From NCBI RefSeq assembly GCF_021378075.1, contig NZ_JAJUOS010000007.1:1-64000 (forward strand): DNA of 64,000 nucleotides, read 5' to 3'. Numbering within the stretch: the first letter of the stretch is position 1; each line of letters opens with the position of its first letter. The notes under the pieces are model-generated. The model was given only the letters and a program-made list of their open reading frames with translations, had not been told where the DNA came from and made no database searches. A program made the position numbers and the translations under genes. Positions 53,856-63,114 of the stretch are shown piece after piece. The stretch comes from Rhodobacter flavimaris. GTDB lineage: Bacteria; Pseudomonadota; Alphaproteobacteria; Rhodobacterales; Rhodobacteraceae.

Positions 53856-56618
53856 GTGAACGAAACGACCTATTTCGCCCCGACACCGGCCGGGGCGCCC
53901 CTTCTGCTCAAAGACTCAGAGCTTGTCAGCCAACTTGATGCTGCGTTGGTCGACGCGCAGGACGAACGTGCAACGCGCACCGCCACAGTCCAGTTCCTGC
54001 AAAAGGCCCGCGCCGAGGCGACGCAGTGGATCGAGGCGGATTTCGCCACCCATCCCAGAACAGCGCGCGACACGATGCGCTTTTACGCGCAGATGACCGA
54101 CGGGCTGGTGAACGCGATCCGGCATGTCGCGATGGGCCGCCTGCACCGGCTGGGCAACCCCACCGACGCCGAGAAGCTGGCCGTTCTGGCCGTGGGCGGC
54201 TATGGCCGCGCCGAGATGGCCCCCGCCTCTGACGTTGATCTGCTCTTCCTGACTCCATGGAAGATCACCCCCTGGGCCGAAAGCGTGATCGAGTCGATGC
54301 TCTACATGCTGTGGGATCTCAAGCTGAAAGTCGGCCACAGCTCGCGCACCATCGAGGATTGCATCCGGCTCGGGCGCGAGGATTACACGATCCGCACCGC
54401 GATGCTGGAGCAGCGCTACATCGGCGGCGACGCGGCACTGGCGCAGGAGCTGACCGAGCGACTGCGCGCCGATCTCTTCCGCGGCACCGGCGCCGAATTC
54501 ACCGAAGCCAAGCTGGAAGAGCGTGATGCGCGCCACCGCCGTCAGGGCGGTCAGCGCTACGTTCTCGAACCCAACGTAAAAGAGGGCAAGGGCGGGCTGC
54601 GCGACCTACAGACGCTTTACTGGATCGCGAAATATATCCACCAGGTGAACCGCGCGGCAGATCTAGTGCCGCTTGGCGTCTTCACCGCCGACGAATACCA
54701 GCATTTCCGCGATGCCGAGGATTACCTCTGGGCGGTGCGCTGCCATCTGCACATGATCGCGGGGCGTGCCGCCGACCAGCTGACATTTGACATGCAGGTC
54801 GAGGTGGCGCGCCGCATGGGCTATTCCGACACCGCCGGGCGCCGCGCGGTCGAGGTTTTCATGCAGGACTACTTCCGCCACGCCACCAAGGTGGGCGAGG
54901 TCACGCGCATCTTCCTGACCGCGCTTGAGGCTCAGCACGTCAAGCGCCCGCCGGTGCTTAAGCGCCTGTTCCGCCGTCGCCGCCCGCTCAAGGTGCCGTT
55001 TGTGGACGACAACGGCCGCATCAACGTGGCCGACAAGCGCGCCTTCCTGGCCGACCGGCTGAACTTGCTGCGCATCTTCGAAGAGGGCCTGCGCACCGGG
55101 ATGCTGATCCACCCCGATGCGATGCGCATCGTCAGCGCGAACCTGAACCTGATCGACGACGATCTGCGAGACAACCGCGAAGCACAGCGGATCTTCCTCG
55201 ACCTGATGCTCAAGCACGGGAACCCCGAGCGCGCCCTGCGGCGCATGAACGAGCTGGGTGTGCTGTCTGCCTTCATCCCCGATTTCGAGCCGATCGTGGC
55301 GATGATGCAGTTCAATATGTATCACAGCTACACGGTGGACGAGCACACGATCCAGGTCATCTCGACCCTCGCCCAGATCGAACGCGAAGAGCTGATCGAG
55401 GAGCTACCGCTCTCGTCGCATATCCTCAAGGAAGGCGTGAACCGCCGTGTCCTTTACGTCGCGCTTCTGCTGCATGATATCGGCAAGGGCCGGCCCGAGG
55501 ATCACTCGATCCTCGGCGCGCAGATCGCCCGCCGCGTAGCACCGCGCCTTGGGCTGAATGCCGAGGAATGCGAGACAGTCGAATGGCTGATCCGCCACCA
55601 CCTGCTGATGTCCGACGTAGCGCAAAAGCGCGACCTGTCCGACCCGCGCACGATCCGCGACTTTGCCAAGATGGTGAAGACGCGCAAGCGGCTTGACCTG
55701 CTGACGGTGCTGACCGTCTGCGATATCCGCGGCGTCGGCCCGAACGTCTGGAACAACTGGAAAGCCACCCTGCTGCGCAGGCTTTACGCCGACACCGCCC
55801 GCGCGCTTGAACATGGCATGGAGGCCATCAACCGCGAGCAGCGCACCACGGACGCCAAGCGCGCGCTGCGCGAGGCGCTGGCCGACTGGGAGGCCAAGGA
55901 TCTGCGCACCGAGACCGCGCGCCATTACGACCCCTACTGGCAGGGCCTCTCGACCGAGGCGCATATGGTTTTCGCCATGCTGCTGCGCGAACTGGGCGAC
56001 AACGAGATCCGCATCGACCTGCACCCCGACCCGGACCACGATGCGACCCGCGCGGCCTTCGCGCTGGCCGACCATCCGGGCATCTTCTCGCGCCTTGCCG
56101 GGGCGCTGGCGCTGGTGGGTGCGAACGTCGTGGACGCGCGCACCTATACCTCGAAGGATGGCTACGCCACGGCGGTCTTCTGGATTCAGGATGCCGAGGG
56201 ACACCCCTACGAGGCCGCCCGCCTGCCGCGTCTGCGCCAGATGATCGACAAGACGCTCAAGGGCGAGGTCGTGGCGCGCGATGCGCTCAAGGACCGCGAC
56301 AAGATCAAGAAGCGCGAGCGCGAATTCACCTTCCCGACCCATATCACCTTCGACAACGAAGGCTCGGATATCTACACCATCGTCGAGGTGGATACCCGTG
56401 ACCGCCCCGGCCTGCTTTATGACCTGACACGGGCGCTGGCGACCTCGAACATCTACATCGCCAGCGCGGTGATCGCGACCTATGGCGCGCAGGTGGTCGA
56501 TACCTTCTACGTCAAGGACATGTTCGGCCTGAAACTGCACGCCAAGGGCAAGCAGGAGGCGCTTGAAAAACGCCTGCGCGAAGCGATCGTGTCGGGCGCC
56601 AAAAGGGCCGGGAACTGA
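53856..56618 (+). CDS. glnD: protein-PII uridylyltransferase/uridylyl-removing enzyme
   Basis: A 920-residue bifunctional sensor of glutamine. The nucleotidyltransferase domain has GGYGRAEMAPASDVDLL (GGYGR at 114-118, Asp126, Asp128). The HD domain has YVALLLHDIGKGRPEDHS. Two ACT domains end the protein. It uridylylates PII when glutamine is low and removes UMP when it is high. The start is GTG. Its stop overlaps the murJ start by one base (TGATG), a link between nitrogen sensing and cell-wall synthesis in the transcript. Confidence 0.97.
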   Translation: MNETTYFAPTPAGAPLLLKDSELVSQLDAALVDAQDERATRTATVQFLQKARAEATQWIEADFATHPRTARDTMRFYAQMTDGLVNAIRHVAMGRLHRLGNPTDAEKLAVLAVGGYGRAEMAPASDVDLLFLTPWKITPWAESVIESMLYMLWDLKLKVGHSSRTIEDCIRLGREDYTIRTAMLEQRYIGGDAALAQELTERLRADLFRGTGAEFTEAKLEERDARHRRQGGQRYVLEPNVKEGKGGLRDLQTLYWIAKYIHQVNRAADLVPLGVFTADEYQHFRDAEDYLWAVRCHLHMIAGRAADQLTFDMQVEVARRMGYSDTAGRRAVEVFMQDYFRHATKVGEVTRIFLTALEAQHVKRPPVLKRLFRRRRPLKVPFVDDNGRINVADKRAFLADRLNLLRIFEEGLRTGMLIHPDAMRIVSANLNLIDDDLRDNREAQRIFLDLMLKHGNPERALRRMNELGVLSAFIPDFEPIVAMMQFNMYHSYTVDEHTIQVISTLAQIEREELIEELPLSSHILKEGVNRRVLYVALLLHDIGKGRPEDHSILGAQIARRVAPRLGLNAEECETVEWLIRHHLLMSDVAQKRDLSDPRTIRDFAKMVKTRKRLDLLTVLTVCDIRGVGPNVWNNWKATLLRRLYADTARALEHGMEAINREQRTTDAKRALREALADWEAKDLRTETARHYDPYWQGLSTEAHMVFAMLLRELGDNEIRIDLHPDPDHDATRAAFALADHPGIFSRLAGALALVGANVVDARTYTSKDGYATAVFWIQDAEGHPYEAARLPRLRQMIDKTLKGEVVARDALKDRDKIKKREREFTFPTHITFDNEGSDIYTIVEVDTRDRPGLLYDLTRALATSNIYIASAVIATYGAQVVDTFYVKDMFGLKLHAKGKQEALEKRLREAIVSGAKRAGN

Positions 56619-58165
56619 TGCAGCCCGTTCGCCTAGTGCGCGGTTTCCTGACGGTCGGCCTCTGGACCTTCGCGAGCCGCCTGCTGGGGTTCGCGCGCGA
56701 CATGATGATGGCGGCCTATCTGGGTGCCGGACCGGTGGCCGAGGCCTTCATGGTCGCCTTCTCGCTGCCCAACATGTTTCGCCGCTTCTTCGCTGAGGGC
56801 GCCTTCAACATGGCCTTCGTGCCGATGTTCGCCAAGCGGCTGGAGGCGGGCGACGATCCGCAGGGCTTTGCGCGCGACGCCTTCAAGGGACTGTCGGCGG
56901 TGCTGGTCGTCTTCACCCTGCTCGGCACCTTCGCGATGCCCTGGCTTGTCTGGGCGATGGCCGCAGGTTTCGCGGGCGATGCGCGCTTTGACCTTGCCGT
57001 TCTCTATGGCCAGATCGGGTTTTCCTACATCCTCTTCATCTCGCTCGTCGCCCTGCTCTCAGGCGTGCTGAACGCATTTGGTCATTTCACCGAGGCCTCT
57101 CTGGTGCCGGTGCTGATGAACCTGATGTTCATCGTCGCGATGTGGCTGGCCGATGTTTTCGGCTGGGACATGGGCCTGACGCTGGCCTGGACCGTGCCGC
57201 TGACCGGGATCGCGCAATTTAGCTGGACGTGGTTTTCGGCGCGTCGTCTGGGCTACACGCTGCTGCCGGGTCGCCCGAGGATGACGCCCGAGCTTAAGCG
57301 TCTACTGATCATCGCCGGGCCTGCGGTGCTGGCAGGCGGTGTCGTGCAGATCAACCTGCTGGTCGGGCGGCAGGTGGCCTCGTTCACCGAAGGGGCCGTG
57401 GCCTGGCTCAGCTATGCCGACCGGCTTTACCAGTTGCCGCTTGGGGTGGTGGGCATCGCCATCGGCACGGTGCTGCTGCCTACCCTGTCGCGGCAGCTGC
57501 GCGCGGGCGATGATGCCGCCGGGCGCGAGAGCTTTTCGCGCGGGGCCGAGTTTGCGCTGTTCCTGACCCTGCCCGCCGCCGTCGCGCTGGTGGTGATCGC
57601 CGAGCCGCTGATTTCTGTGCTCTATGATCGCGGGGTCTGGACAGATCAGGACACCTGGGCGACCTCGGTCGCGCTGGCGGCCTATGGGCTGGGCTTGCCC
57701 GCCTTCGTGCTGCAAAAGGTCGTCCAGCCGCTGTTTTACGCGCGCGAGGATACGCGGCGGCCCTTCTACTACGCCGTTGCCTCGATGATCGTGAACGCGG
57801 GCTTTGCCGTGGGGATGATGCCCGTGATGGGCTTCATGGCCGCCGCGCTGGCCACCACGGTCTCCGGCTGGGTGATGCTGGCGCAGCTGTGGTGGGGCGC
57901 GCGCAGCATGGGCGAGGCCGCCCGGCCCGACCCGCGCTTCTGGGCGCGGCTGTGGCGCATTGCGTTGGCCTCGGCGCTGATGGGCGTGGTGCTGTGGCTT
58001 GCGGCGCAGGGGCTTGCGCCGATGCTGGCCAAGGGCGGTGCGCGCTGGCTGGCGCTGGCGCTGCTCTGCGGATCGGGGATTGTCGTTTACTTCGGCGCAG
58101 GCGCGCTGCTTGGCGCCTACAGCCTTGGTGATCTCAAGCGAAACCTGCGGCGGCGGCGCGGCTGA
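56618..58165 (+). CDS. murJ: lipid II flippase
   Basis: A 515-residue polytopic protein of the MVF/MOP family with about 14 helices. The N-terminal GLWTFASRLLGFARDMMMAAYLGAGPVAEAF and FFAEGAFNMAFVPMF are the MurJ hallmarks, and arginines Arg18/Arg24 and others line the expected cavity. It moves undecaprenyl-linked peptidoglycan precursor across the inner membrane. It overlaps glnD by one base. The rhomboid-like gene on the other strand ends right behind it. Confidence 0.96.
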   Translation: MQPVRLVRGFLTVGLWTFASRLLGFARDMMMAAYLGAGPVAEAFMVAFSLPNMFRRFFAEGAFNMAFVPMFAKRLEAGDDPQGFARDAFKGLSAVLVVFTLLGTFAMPWLVWAMAAGFAGDARFDLAVLYGQIGFSYILFISLVALLSGVLNAFGHFTEASLVPVLMNLMFIVAMWLADVFGWDMGLTLAWTVPLTGIAQFSWTWFSARRLGYTLLPGRPRMTPELKRLLIIAGPAVLAGGVVQINLLVGRQVASFTEGAVAWLSYADRLYQLPLGVVGIAIGTVLLPTLSRQLRAGDDAAGRESFSRGAEFALFLTLPAAVALVVIAEPLISVLYDRGVWTDQDTWATSVALAAYGLGLPAFVLQKVVQPLFYAREDTRRPFYYAVASMIVNAGFAVGMMPVMGFMAAALATTVSGWVMLAQLWWGARSMGEAARPDPRFWARLWRIALASALMGVVLWLAAQGLAPMLAKGGARWLALALLCGSGIVVYFGAGALLGAYSLGDLKRNLRRRRG

Positions 58166-58849
58166 TCAGCGCCGCCGGATGATCGTCAGCGTGTGGCGCC
58201 AGCCGCCCGGCGCAACGACGAAGCTCAGCCCGAAACCCGCCACGAAACCCGCCAGATCGGCGACCCAGTCCGGGCGCCCGCCGAAAAGCAGGCCGAAGAT
58301 CAGCTGGATCGCCATCAGCATCCCGATCAACGAGAACGCGCGTGCCCGGTTCGAATGGGTCTGCCCCAGGCGTAGCCAGAGGATCCAGGTGAAGGCACCG
58401 ATCAGGCCATAGGCGCCGGGGTAAGCGCCGTAGATCGCCATATCCGCGAAAGGCATCAGCGCGTAGACCAGCGCCCCGAAGATCACCGAGCCCAGAAACA
58501 CCGTCGCCACCGCGAGGCCCGAGAAGACGTCGCCCACCATCTTGCCAAGCGCGAGGATGAACACGAGCGCCATCAGCGCATGGGTCACCGTGCCATGGAC
58601 GAAGGCATAGCTGGCCACGCGGATCAGATGGTGCGGCGGGTAGACCCCCTGCTCGACCATGGCGCGCGCGATACCCGGATCGAAGGCGAAGCGTTGCAGC
58701 GCATCCATCCGCCACCCCGCCGCCAGAGGGCCCATCAGTCCGGACTGGCCAAGGCCGAAGGCCAGCTCACCCAAGATGATCGGCGCGGCAAGCAGCCAGA
58801 CCACCGGCGGCAGCGGGTTGATGGGATGTTCGTCGTAACCTTCGCGCAT
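58166..58849 (-). CDS. rhomboid-fold protein lacking catalytic residues
   Basis: A 227-residue membrane protein with the rhomboid helix plan, including YAFVHGTVTHALMALVFILALGK and IYGAYPGAYGLIGAF. Where active rhomboids have GxSG, this one has GAYG with Tyr147; where the catalytic His should stand, it has Asp198 (VADLAGFVAG); and the oxyanion Asn after the HxxxxH block is Ala94. So it is probably an inactive pseudo-rhomboid that binds membrane partners. It converges directly on murJ. Function unknown. Confidence 0.85.
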   Translation of the reverse strand: MREGYDEHPINPLPPVVWLLAAPIILGELAFGLGQSGLMGPLAAGWRMDALQRFAFDPGIARAMVEQGVYPPHHLIRVASYAFVHGTVTHALMALVFILALGKMVGDVFSGLAVATVFLGSVIFGALVYALMPFADMAIYGAYPGAYGLIGAFTWILWLRLGQTHSNRARAFSLIGMLMAIQLIFGLLFGGRPDWVADLAGFVAGFGLSFVVAPGGWRHTLTIIRRR

Positions 58850-58947
58850 TGGCCTGCTCCGTTTCGACGGGGTCCGGTTGACGCCCCGCGCGCTTTAGCG
58901 ATAAGCCCTCGGCAAGAGTTTTTCCAGCCTGCCTGCAGGAGCCGTCC

Positions 58948-59988
58948 ATGACCGACCAGCACGCCGATCTCAACGCCAAGTTCCAAAAGCGCATTTTCTC
59001 GGGCATCCAGCCCTCGGGGAACCTTACGCTCGGCAACTACCTCGGCGCGCTCAAGCGCTTCGTGCAAAAGCAGGACGAGGGGATCGAGACGATCTACTGC
59101 CTCGTCGATCTGCATGCGATCACCGTCTGGCAGGACCCCGAGGCGCTGCGTCGTCAGACCCGCGAGGCGGCAGCCGCCTTCATCGCGGCGGGGATCGACC
59201 CCGCGCGCTCGATCCTGTTCAACCAGAGCCAGATCTCGGCCCATGCCGAGATGGGGTGGCTGTTGAACTGTGTGGCGCGGATGGGCTGGATGAACCGCAT
59301 GACGCAGTGGAAGGACAAGGCCGGCAAGAATGCCGAGAAGCAATCGCTTGGCCTCTTCGCCTATCCGACGCTGATGGCCGCCGATATTCTTCTGTATCAC
59401 GCGACCATGGTGCCCGTGGGCGAGGACCAGAAGCAGCATGTCGAGCTGACCCGCGACATCGCGGCCAAGTTCAACCATGACTACAAGACCGAGTTCTTCC
59501 CCTCGCCCGCGCCGCTGATCGAGGGCGCCGCGACCCGCGTGATGAGCCTGCGCGACGGCTCGAAGAAGATGTCGAAATCCGACCCGTCGGATGCGAGCCG
59601 CATCAACATGACGGATGATGCCGACACGATCGCCAAGAAGTTCCGCAAGGCCGTGACCGATCCCGAGCCGCTGCCCGAGACGCTGGAAGGCTTGGAAGGC
59701 CGCGCAGAGGCGCGCAACCTCGTCAACGTCTATGCCGCGCTGGCCGATATCTCGCCCGAACAGGTGATCGCCGAGTTCGGTGGCAAGGGTTTTGGCACGT
59801 TCAAGCCCGCGCTGGCGGATCTGGCGGTGTCGAAGCTGGAGCCGATCTCGACCGAGATGAGCCGCCTGATGGCGGACCCGGCCGAGATCGACCGTATCCT
59901 GGGTTCGGGCGCGGAGAAGGCCGATGCGATCGCGCAGCCGATCCTGGCCAAGACGCTCGATATCATGGGGATGATCCGCTCGCGGTGA
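58948..59988 (+). CDS. trpS: tryptophan-tRNA ligase
   Basis: A 346-residue class I synthetase. The HIGH-like motif is PSGNLTLGN (22-30), the KMSKS signature is [10 protein letters not shown] (KMSKS at 207-211), and the [12 protein letters not shown] segment belongs to the dimer/ATP region. It charges tRNA-Trp. It is divergent from the rhomboid-like gene and ends against an intergenic element shared with one at 20.9 kb. Confidence 0.97.
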   Translation: MTDQHADLNAKFQKRIFSGIQPSGNLTLGNYLGALKRFVQKQDEGIETIYCLVDLHAITVWQDPEALRRQTREAAAAFIAAGIDPARSILFNQSQISAHAEMGWLLNCVARMGWMNRMTQWKDKAGKNAEKQSLGLFAYPTLMAADILLYHATMVPVGEDQKQHVELTRDIAAKFNHDYKTEFFPSPAPLIEGAATRVMSLRDGSKKMSKSDPSDASRINMTDDADTIAKKFRKAVTDPEPLPETLEGLEGRAEARNLVNVYAALADISPEQVIAEFGGKGFGTFKPALADLAVSKLEPISTEMSRLMADPAEIDRILGSGAEKADAIAQPILAKTLDIMGMIRSR

Positions 59989-59996
59989 GGTCAGAG

Positions 59997-60052
59997 GCGG
60001 GGGTTTTGCACCCCCGCGCCCCCGCAAGGTATTTTCACCAAGAAGAAAGGGC
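59997..60052. repeat. intergenic element: GC hairpin plus AGGTATTT...CCAAGAAGAA
   Basis: GCGGGGG / CCCCCGC hairpin (59997-60017) followed by CCCCCGCAAGGTATTTTCA and CCAAGAAGAAAGGGC (60019-60052). This repeats the layout at 20911-20973. It covers the end of the MATE gene and lies between convergent genes. Confidence 0.65.
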
Positions 60053-61348
60053 GGCCTTGGCCTCGGCGCGCGGGTAGAGGCGGGCCATTGTCAGGCCGCG
60101 GGTGGTGTTGAGCACCATGAGCGCGGCCCAAAGGCCGTGGTTCCCGAATGCGGGCAGCAGGATTGCCAGCGCGGCGACATAGACCGCGACCGAGGCAAGC
60201 ATGGCGTTGCGCATCTCGCGCGTCAGGGTGGCGCCGATGAAAATGCCGTCGAACATCCAGCTCGCGATGCCGATGAGTGGCGCGAAAGCCAGCCAGGGCA
60301 GGTAGTGTCGCGCGGTTTCGCGCACTTCGGGGGCCGTCGTCATCGTGTCGATGATCGCGGGCCCGGCAAGCAGGAAAACAAGCCCAAGCAGCGCCGCGCC
60401 GCCCACACCCCATTGCGAGCTGACCACCGCCGCGCGGCGCAGGCGTGTCGGAGAGCGCGCGCCGACCGCCTGCCCCACAAGGCTTTCGGCGGCGAACGCG
60501 AATCCATCGAGCGCATAGGCGGTGATTTCGAGAAATTGCAGCAGCACCTGGTTGGCGGCGAGTTTCACATCGCCCTGCCCCGCGCCAAGGAACAGGAAGG
60601 CCGTGAAGGAGCCTTGCAGCAGGACCGAGCGGATCATGATGTCGGTGTTGACGCGCGCCATCTGCGTCAGACGGGTACGGTCGAATATCTTCCCGGCGCG
60701 CCACAATCCGCCCGCGAAGGCTTCGCGCGCGAGCCAGAGCGCCAGCACTACGCCTGACCATTCCGCAATCAGCGTCGCCGCAGCCACGCCTTTTACGCCC
60801 AACCCCAGCCCCAGCACGAACCACAGATCGAGCGCCACGTTCAGCCCGTTCATCCAGAGCTGGAGCACCAGCACCGCGCGGGTGCGTTCAAGCGCGATCA
60901 GCCAGCCGGTGAAGGCGTAAAGCGAGATCGTCGCGGGCGCGCCCCAGATCCGCAGGCCGAGGTAGTCGCGGGAGAGTTGCTCAACCTCGGGGCTGGCGGG
61001 AGCGATCTGGAAGGCTAGCGAGAAGAGCGGATATTGCAGAACGATCAGTCCAAGCCCCGCGAGGACTGCGATGATCAGGGCGCGCATTAGGCCAGCGGAG
61101 ACCTCGCCACGGTCGCCCTCGCCCGCCGATTGGGCGACAAGGCCCGTCGTGCCCATGCGCAGGAAGCCGAAGATCCAGTAGAGCGAAGCGAGGATCACCG
61201 CGCCGATACCCACGGCGCCAATCGGGGCGGCCTGCCCGAGCTGCCCGACCACGCCGGTATCCACCGCCCCGAGGATCGGGACGGTCGCGTTCGACAGCAC
61301 GATCGGCGCCGCGATATTCAGAACGCGCCGATGCGTGATGTCGGCCAT
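60035..61348 (-). CDS. MATE family efflux transporter (DinF-like)
   Basis: A 437-residue MATE transporter with 12 predicted helices. The N-terminal ADITHRRVLNIAAPIVLSNATVPILGAVDTGVVGQLG is characteristic of the DinF branch. It would export cationic drugs or metabolites using a sodium or proton gradient. The C-terminal end lies inside the repeat element at 59997-60052. Two hotdog-fold genes follow upstream on the same strand, but a direct link is not apparent. Confidence 0.92.
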   Translation of the reverse strand: MADITHRRVLNIAAPIVLSNATVPILGAVDTGVVGQLGQAAPIGAVGIGAVILASLYWIFGFLRMGTTGLVAQSAGEGDRGEVSAGLMRALIIAVLAGLGLIVLQYPLFSLAFQIAPASPEVEQLSRDYLGLRIWGAPATISLYAFTGWLIALERTRAVLVLQLWMNGLNVALDLWFVLGLGLGVKGVAAATLIAEWSGVVLALWLAREAFAGGLWRAGKIFDRTRLTQMARVNTDIMIRSVLLQGSFTAFLFLGAGQGDVKLAANQVLLQFLEITAYALDGFAFAAESLVGQAVGARSPTRLRRAAVVSSQWGVGGAALLGLVFLLAGPAIIDTMTTAPEVRETARHYLPWLAFAPLIGIASWMFDGIFIGATLTREMRNAMLASVAVYVAALAILLPAFGNHGLWAALMVLNTTRGLTMARLYPRAEAKAALSSW

Positions 61349-61355
61349 GCCGGGA

Positions 61356-61868
61356 TCAGCCGTTATCGAGCGCGGGCATCAGGAAATGCCCCGTCGCCTG
61401 CGCGAAAAGCCGCGAGCGGTTGTCTTGCCACGCCTCGACATGCACCGAGGCGTAGCGCCGCCCCGAGCGATTGACGCGCGCCCGCGCATAGGCATCGCGC
61501 GGCAGGCCCGAGCGCAGATAGTCCACGCTAAAGTCGATGGTCTTGGGCAGGCGCGGCAATTGCACCTCGGCGGCCTGACTCAGGTCGATGCGGCCGGCCT
61601 CGATATCCTCCCACAGTGTGGCCCATCCCAGTTCAATGATCGCCGCGACCTCAAGGAAAGCCGCAGTGACCCCGCCGTGCAGCGCGGGCAGCATCGGGTT
61701 GCCGATCAGCTTTTCGTCGAAGGGCAGAACGGCGGTCAGCTCATCCCCGCGGCGGTCGAACTCGATCCCCAGGAAGCCGATATAGGGCACGCCTTCGACC
61801 AGTGCGCGCAGGGCGGCGTCGCGGCGTTGCTTGACGACCTGGACGGGTTCGGGCTTGCGGCGGTTCAT
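61356..61868 (-). CDS. PaaI-family hotdog thioesterase
   Basis: A 170-residue hotdog-fold thioesterase. Fold landmarks are IGFLGIEFDRRGDELTAVLPF, the helix LHGGVTAAFLEVAAIIELGW with the catalytic acid region, and the strand YARARVNRSGRRYASVHVE. Its substrate is probably an acyl-CoA. The start overlaps the stop of the next gene (ATGA), so the two thioesterases are coupled. Confidence 0.85.
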   Translation of the reverse strand: MNRRKPEPVQVVKQRRDAALRALVEGVPYIGFLGIEFDRRGDELTAVLPFDEKLIGNPMLPALHGGVTAAFLEVAAIIELGWATLWEDIEAGRIDLSQAAEVQLPRLPKTIDFSVDYLRSGLPRDAYARARVNRSGRRYASVHVEAWQDNRSRLFAQATGHFLMPALDNG

Positions 61869-62335
61869 TTCTCGGCTCCTTCGAGGCGCTCGACGGTGAA
61901 GGCGCCGGTTGCGGTGGCGACGGGCAGGCCCGCTTCCTCGTCATGGGCGGTGGCGCGCAGGAAGGCGACCGAGCGGGTGATGTGATAGACCTCGGCACGG
62001 GCAGTGATGCGCTGGCGCGGCGTCGCGGCGCGCATGTAGTCGATGCGCAGGTCAATGGTCGCGGTGCCCGCCGGGGCGTCGGGGTGGCTCATGACGGCGG
62101 CGCCGCAGCAGGTGTCCATCAGCGCCGAGACCGCGCCGCCATGGATGACGCCGGTGCGCGGATCGCCCACCAGACGCTCATCCCAGGGCATCGAGATCAC
62201 CGCACGTCCGCCACCGATCATGTCGAGATGCATCCCGAGCGCATGGCTATGCGGGATCGCCTCGATGAACTGCCGCGCCAACTCCAGCTTGGCCGCATCG
62301 TCGTGACTCATGGAAACTCCGCCAGACTCGGTCAT
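61865..62335 (-). CDS. PaaI-family hotdog thioesterase
   Basis: A 156-residue hotdog thioesterase closely related in fold to its neighbour. The HGGAVSALMDTCCGAAVM segment is the active helix; the preceding VISMPWDERLVGDPRTGVI and later ATIDLRIDYMRAATPRQRITARAE are typical of the PaaI group. Start 62335 follows GGAGG; an ATG at 62311 with GGAG is also possible. It reads divergently from the first MerR gene. Together with the MerR/acyl-CoA dehydrogenase cluster it suggests acyl-CoA hydrolysis linked to fatty-acid breakdown. Confidence 0.85.
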   Translation of the reverse strand: MTESGGVSMSHDDAAKLELARQFIEAIPHSHALGMHLDMIGGGRAVISMPWDERLVGDPRTGVIHGGAVSALMDTCCGAAVMSHPDAPAGTATIDLRIDYMRAATPRQRITARAEVYHITRSVAFLRATAHDEEAGLPVATATGAFTVERLEGAEK

Positions 62336-62504
62336 TTGCATCCTCCGACTGTTCAGCCGACTATCCTGCGCCTCTTTGACACAGGCAAGCCGGTCGCGCA
62401 GTGCCGTAGCGGCATTTGGGGTTTGCGCCCATCGAACCGGGCCGCAAAGCCGGTTGAAGACGAAAGTCTCACCGGATAGCTTGCCTCCACGCAGGGAGGG
62501 GCCG

Positions 62505-62873
62505 ATGGCGGATGTTCTGAGCTTCAAAGAGATGTGCGCGCGCTTCGATGTGACCCCGCGCACGCTTCGCTATTACGAATATATCGAGCTTCTCTCGCCG
62601 CAAAAATCGGGCCGTTCGCGCTTTTACGGCGCTCGCGAAATCGCCCGGATGACCCTGATCCTGCGCGGACGGCGCTTCGGCTTCTCGCTGGAAGAGCTGC
62701 GCCAGTGGCTGCTGATCTACGATCAGAAGGGCACCGAAGAGCAGAACCGGGTCTGGATCGAACTGGCCGACCGGCAGCTTGATGTGCTGCGCAAAGAGCG
62801 CGACGAGCTGGAAGTGACCATCGCCGATCTCAGGCAATTGCGCGACGACGTCGCAAAAACGCTTGATTCCTGA
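62505..62873 (+). CDS. MerR-family transcriptional regulator
   Basis: A 122-residue regulator. The N-terminal helix-turn-helix (SFKEMCARFDVTPRTLRYYE) and wing segment (RSRFYGAREIARMTLILRG) are followed by a coiled coil (QLDVLRKERDELEVTIADLRQL) for dimerisation; there are no cysteines for metal sensing. It shares this layout with the next gene, whose first helices are nearly identical, and both lack an effector-binding domain. It probably controls the acyl-CoA dehydrogenase operon to its right or the divergent thioesterases. Confidence 0.9.
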   Translation: MADVLSFKEMCARFDVTPRTLRYYEYIELLSPQKSGRSRFYGAREIARMTLILRGRRFGFSLEELRQWLLIYDQKGTEEQNRVWIELADRQLDVLRKERDELEVTIADLRQLRDDVAKTLDS

Positions 62874-62972
62874 CGCTCAAATCGGTTCGAATCCAAGTTG
62901 ACCCTGGGGCTTATTCCGACCCCACGCACCCTGCGCCATAACCGCGCGGCGTTCGAAAATTGCTTTTCCCAT

Positions 62973-63093
62973 ACGTCAATTTGAACTGACATTACGTCAG
63001 TAAATTTGTGACGCCACGTTATAGTGACGTTAAGGTCAACTTAGCTTGTAATGTGGAGGTGGAAATTGAATCTGCCGCCTCAACGTTACGTCA
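62973..63093. promoter_or_regulatory. ACGTCA repeat cluster upstream of second MerR gene
   Basis: ACGTCA occurs at 62973-62978, 62994-62999 and 63088-63093, and its complement TGACGT or TGACG at 63009-63013 and 63025-63030. The first two copies are 21 bases apart, two helical turns. CTGAC-ATTAC-GTCAG at 62986-63000 is a palindrome. These look like binding sites of the MerR protein that follows. A TATAGT that could be a -10 box sits at 63020-63025. Confidence 0.65.
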
Positions 63094-63114
63094 GGACAAC
63101 GAGAGGCTCGTGCA

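Noticed and set aside
62881..62900. GGTTCGAATCC, the T-arm consensus of tRNA genes
   Set aside because: The surrounding bases do not form acceptor, D- or anticodon stems, and the end of the MerR gene lies immediately upstream; it is a chance match.
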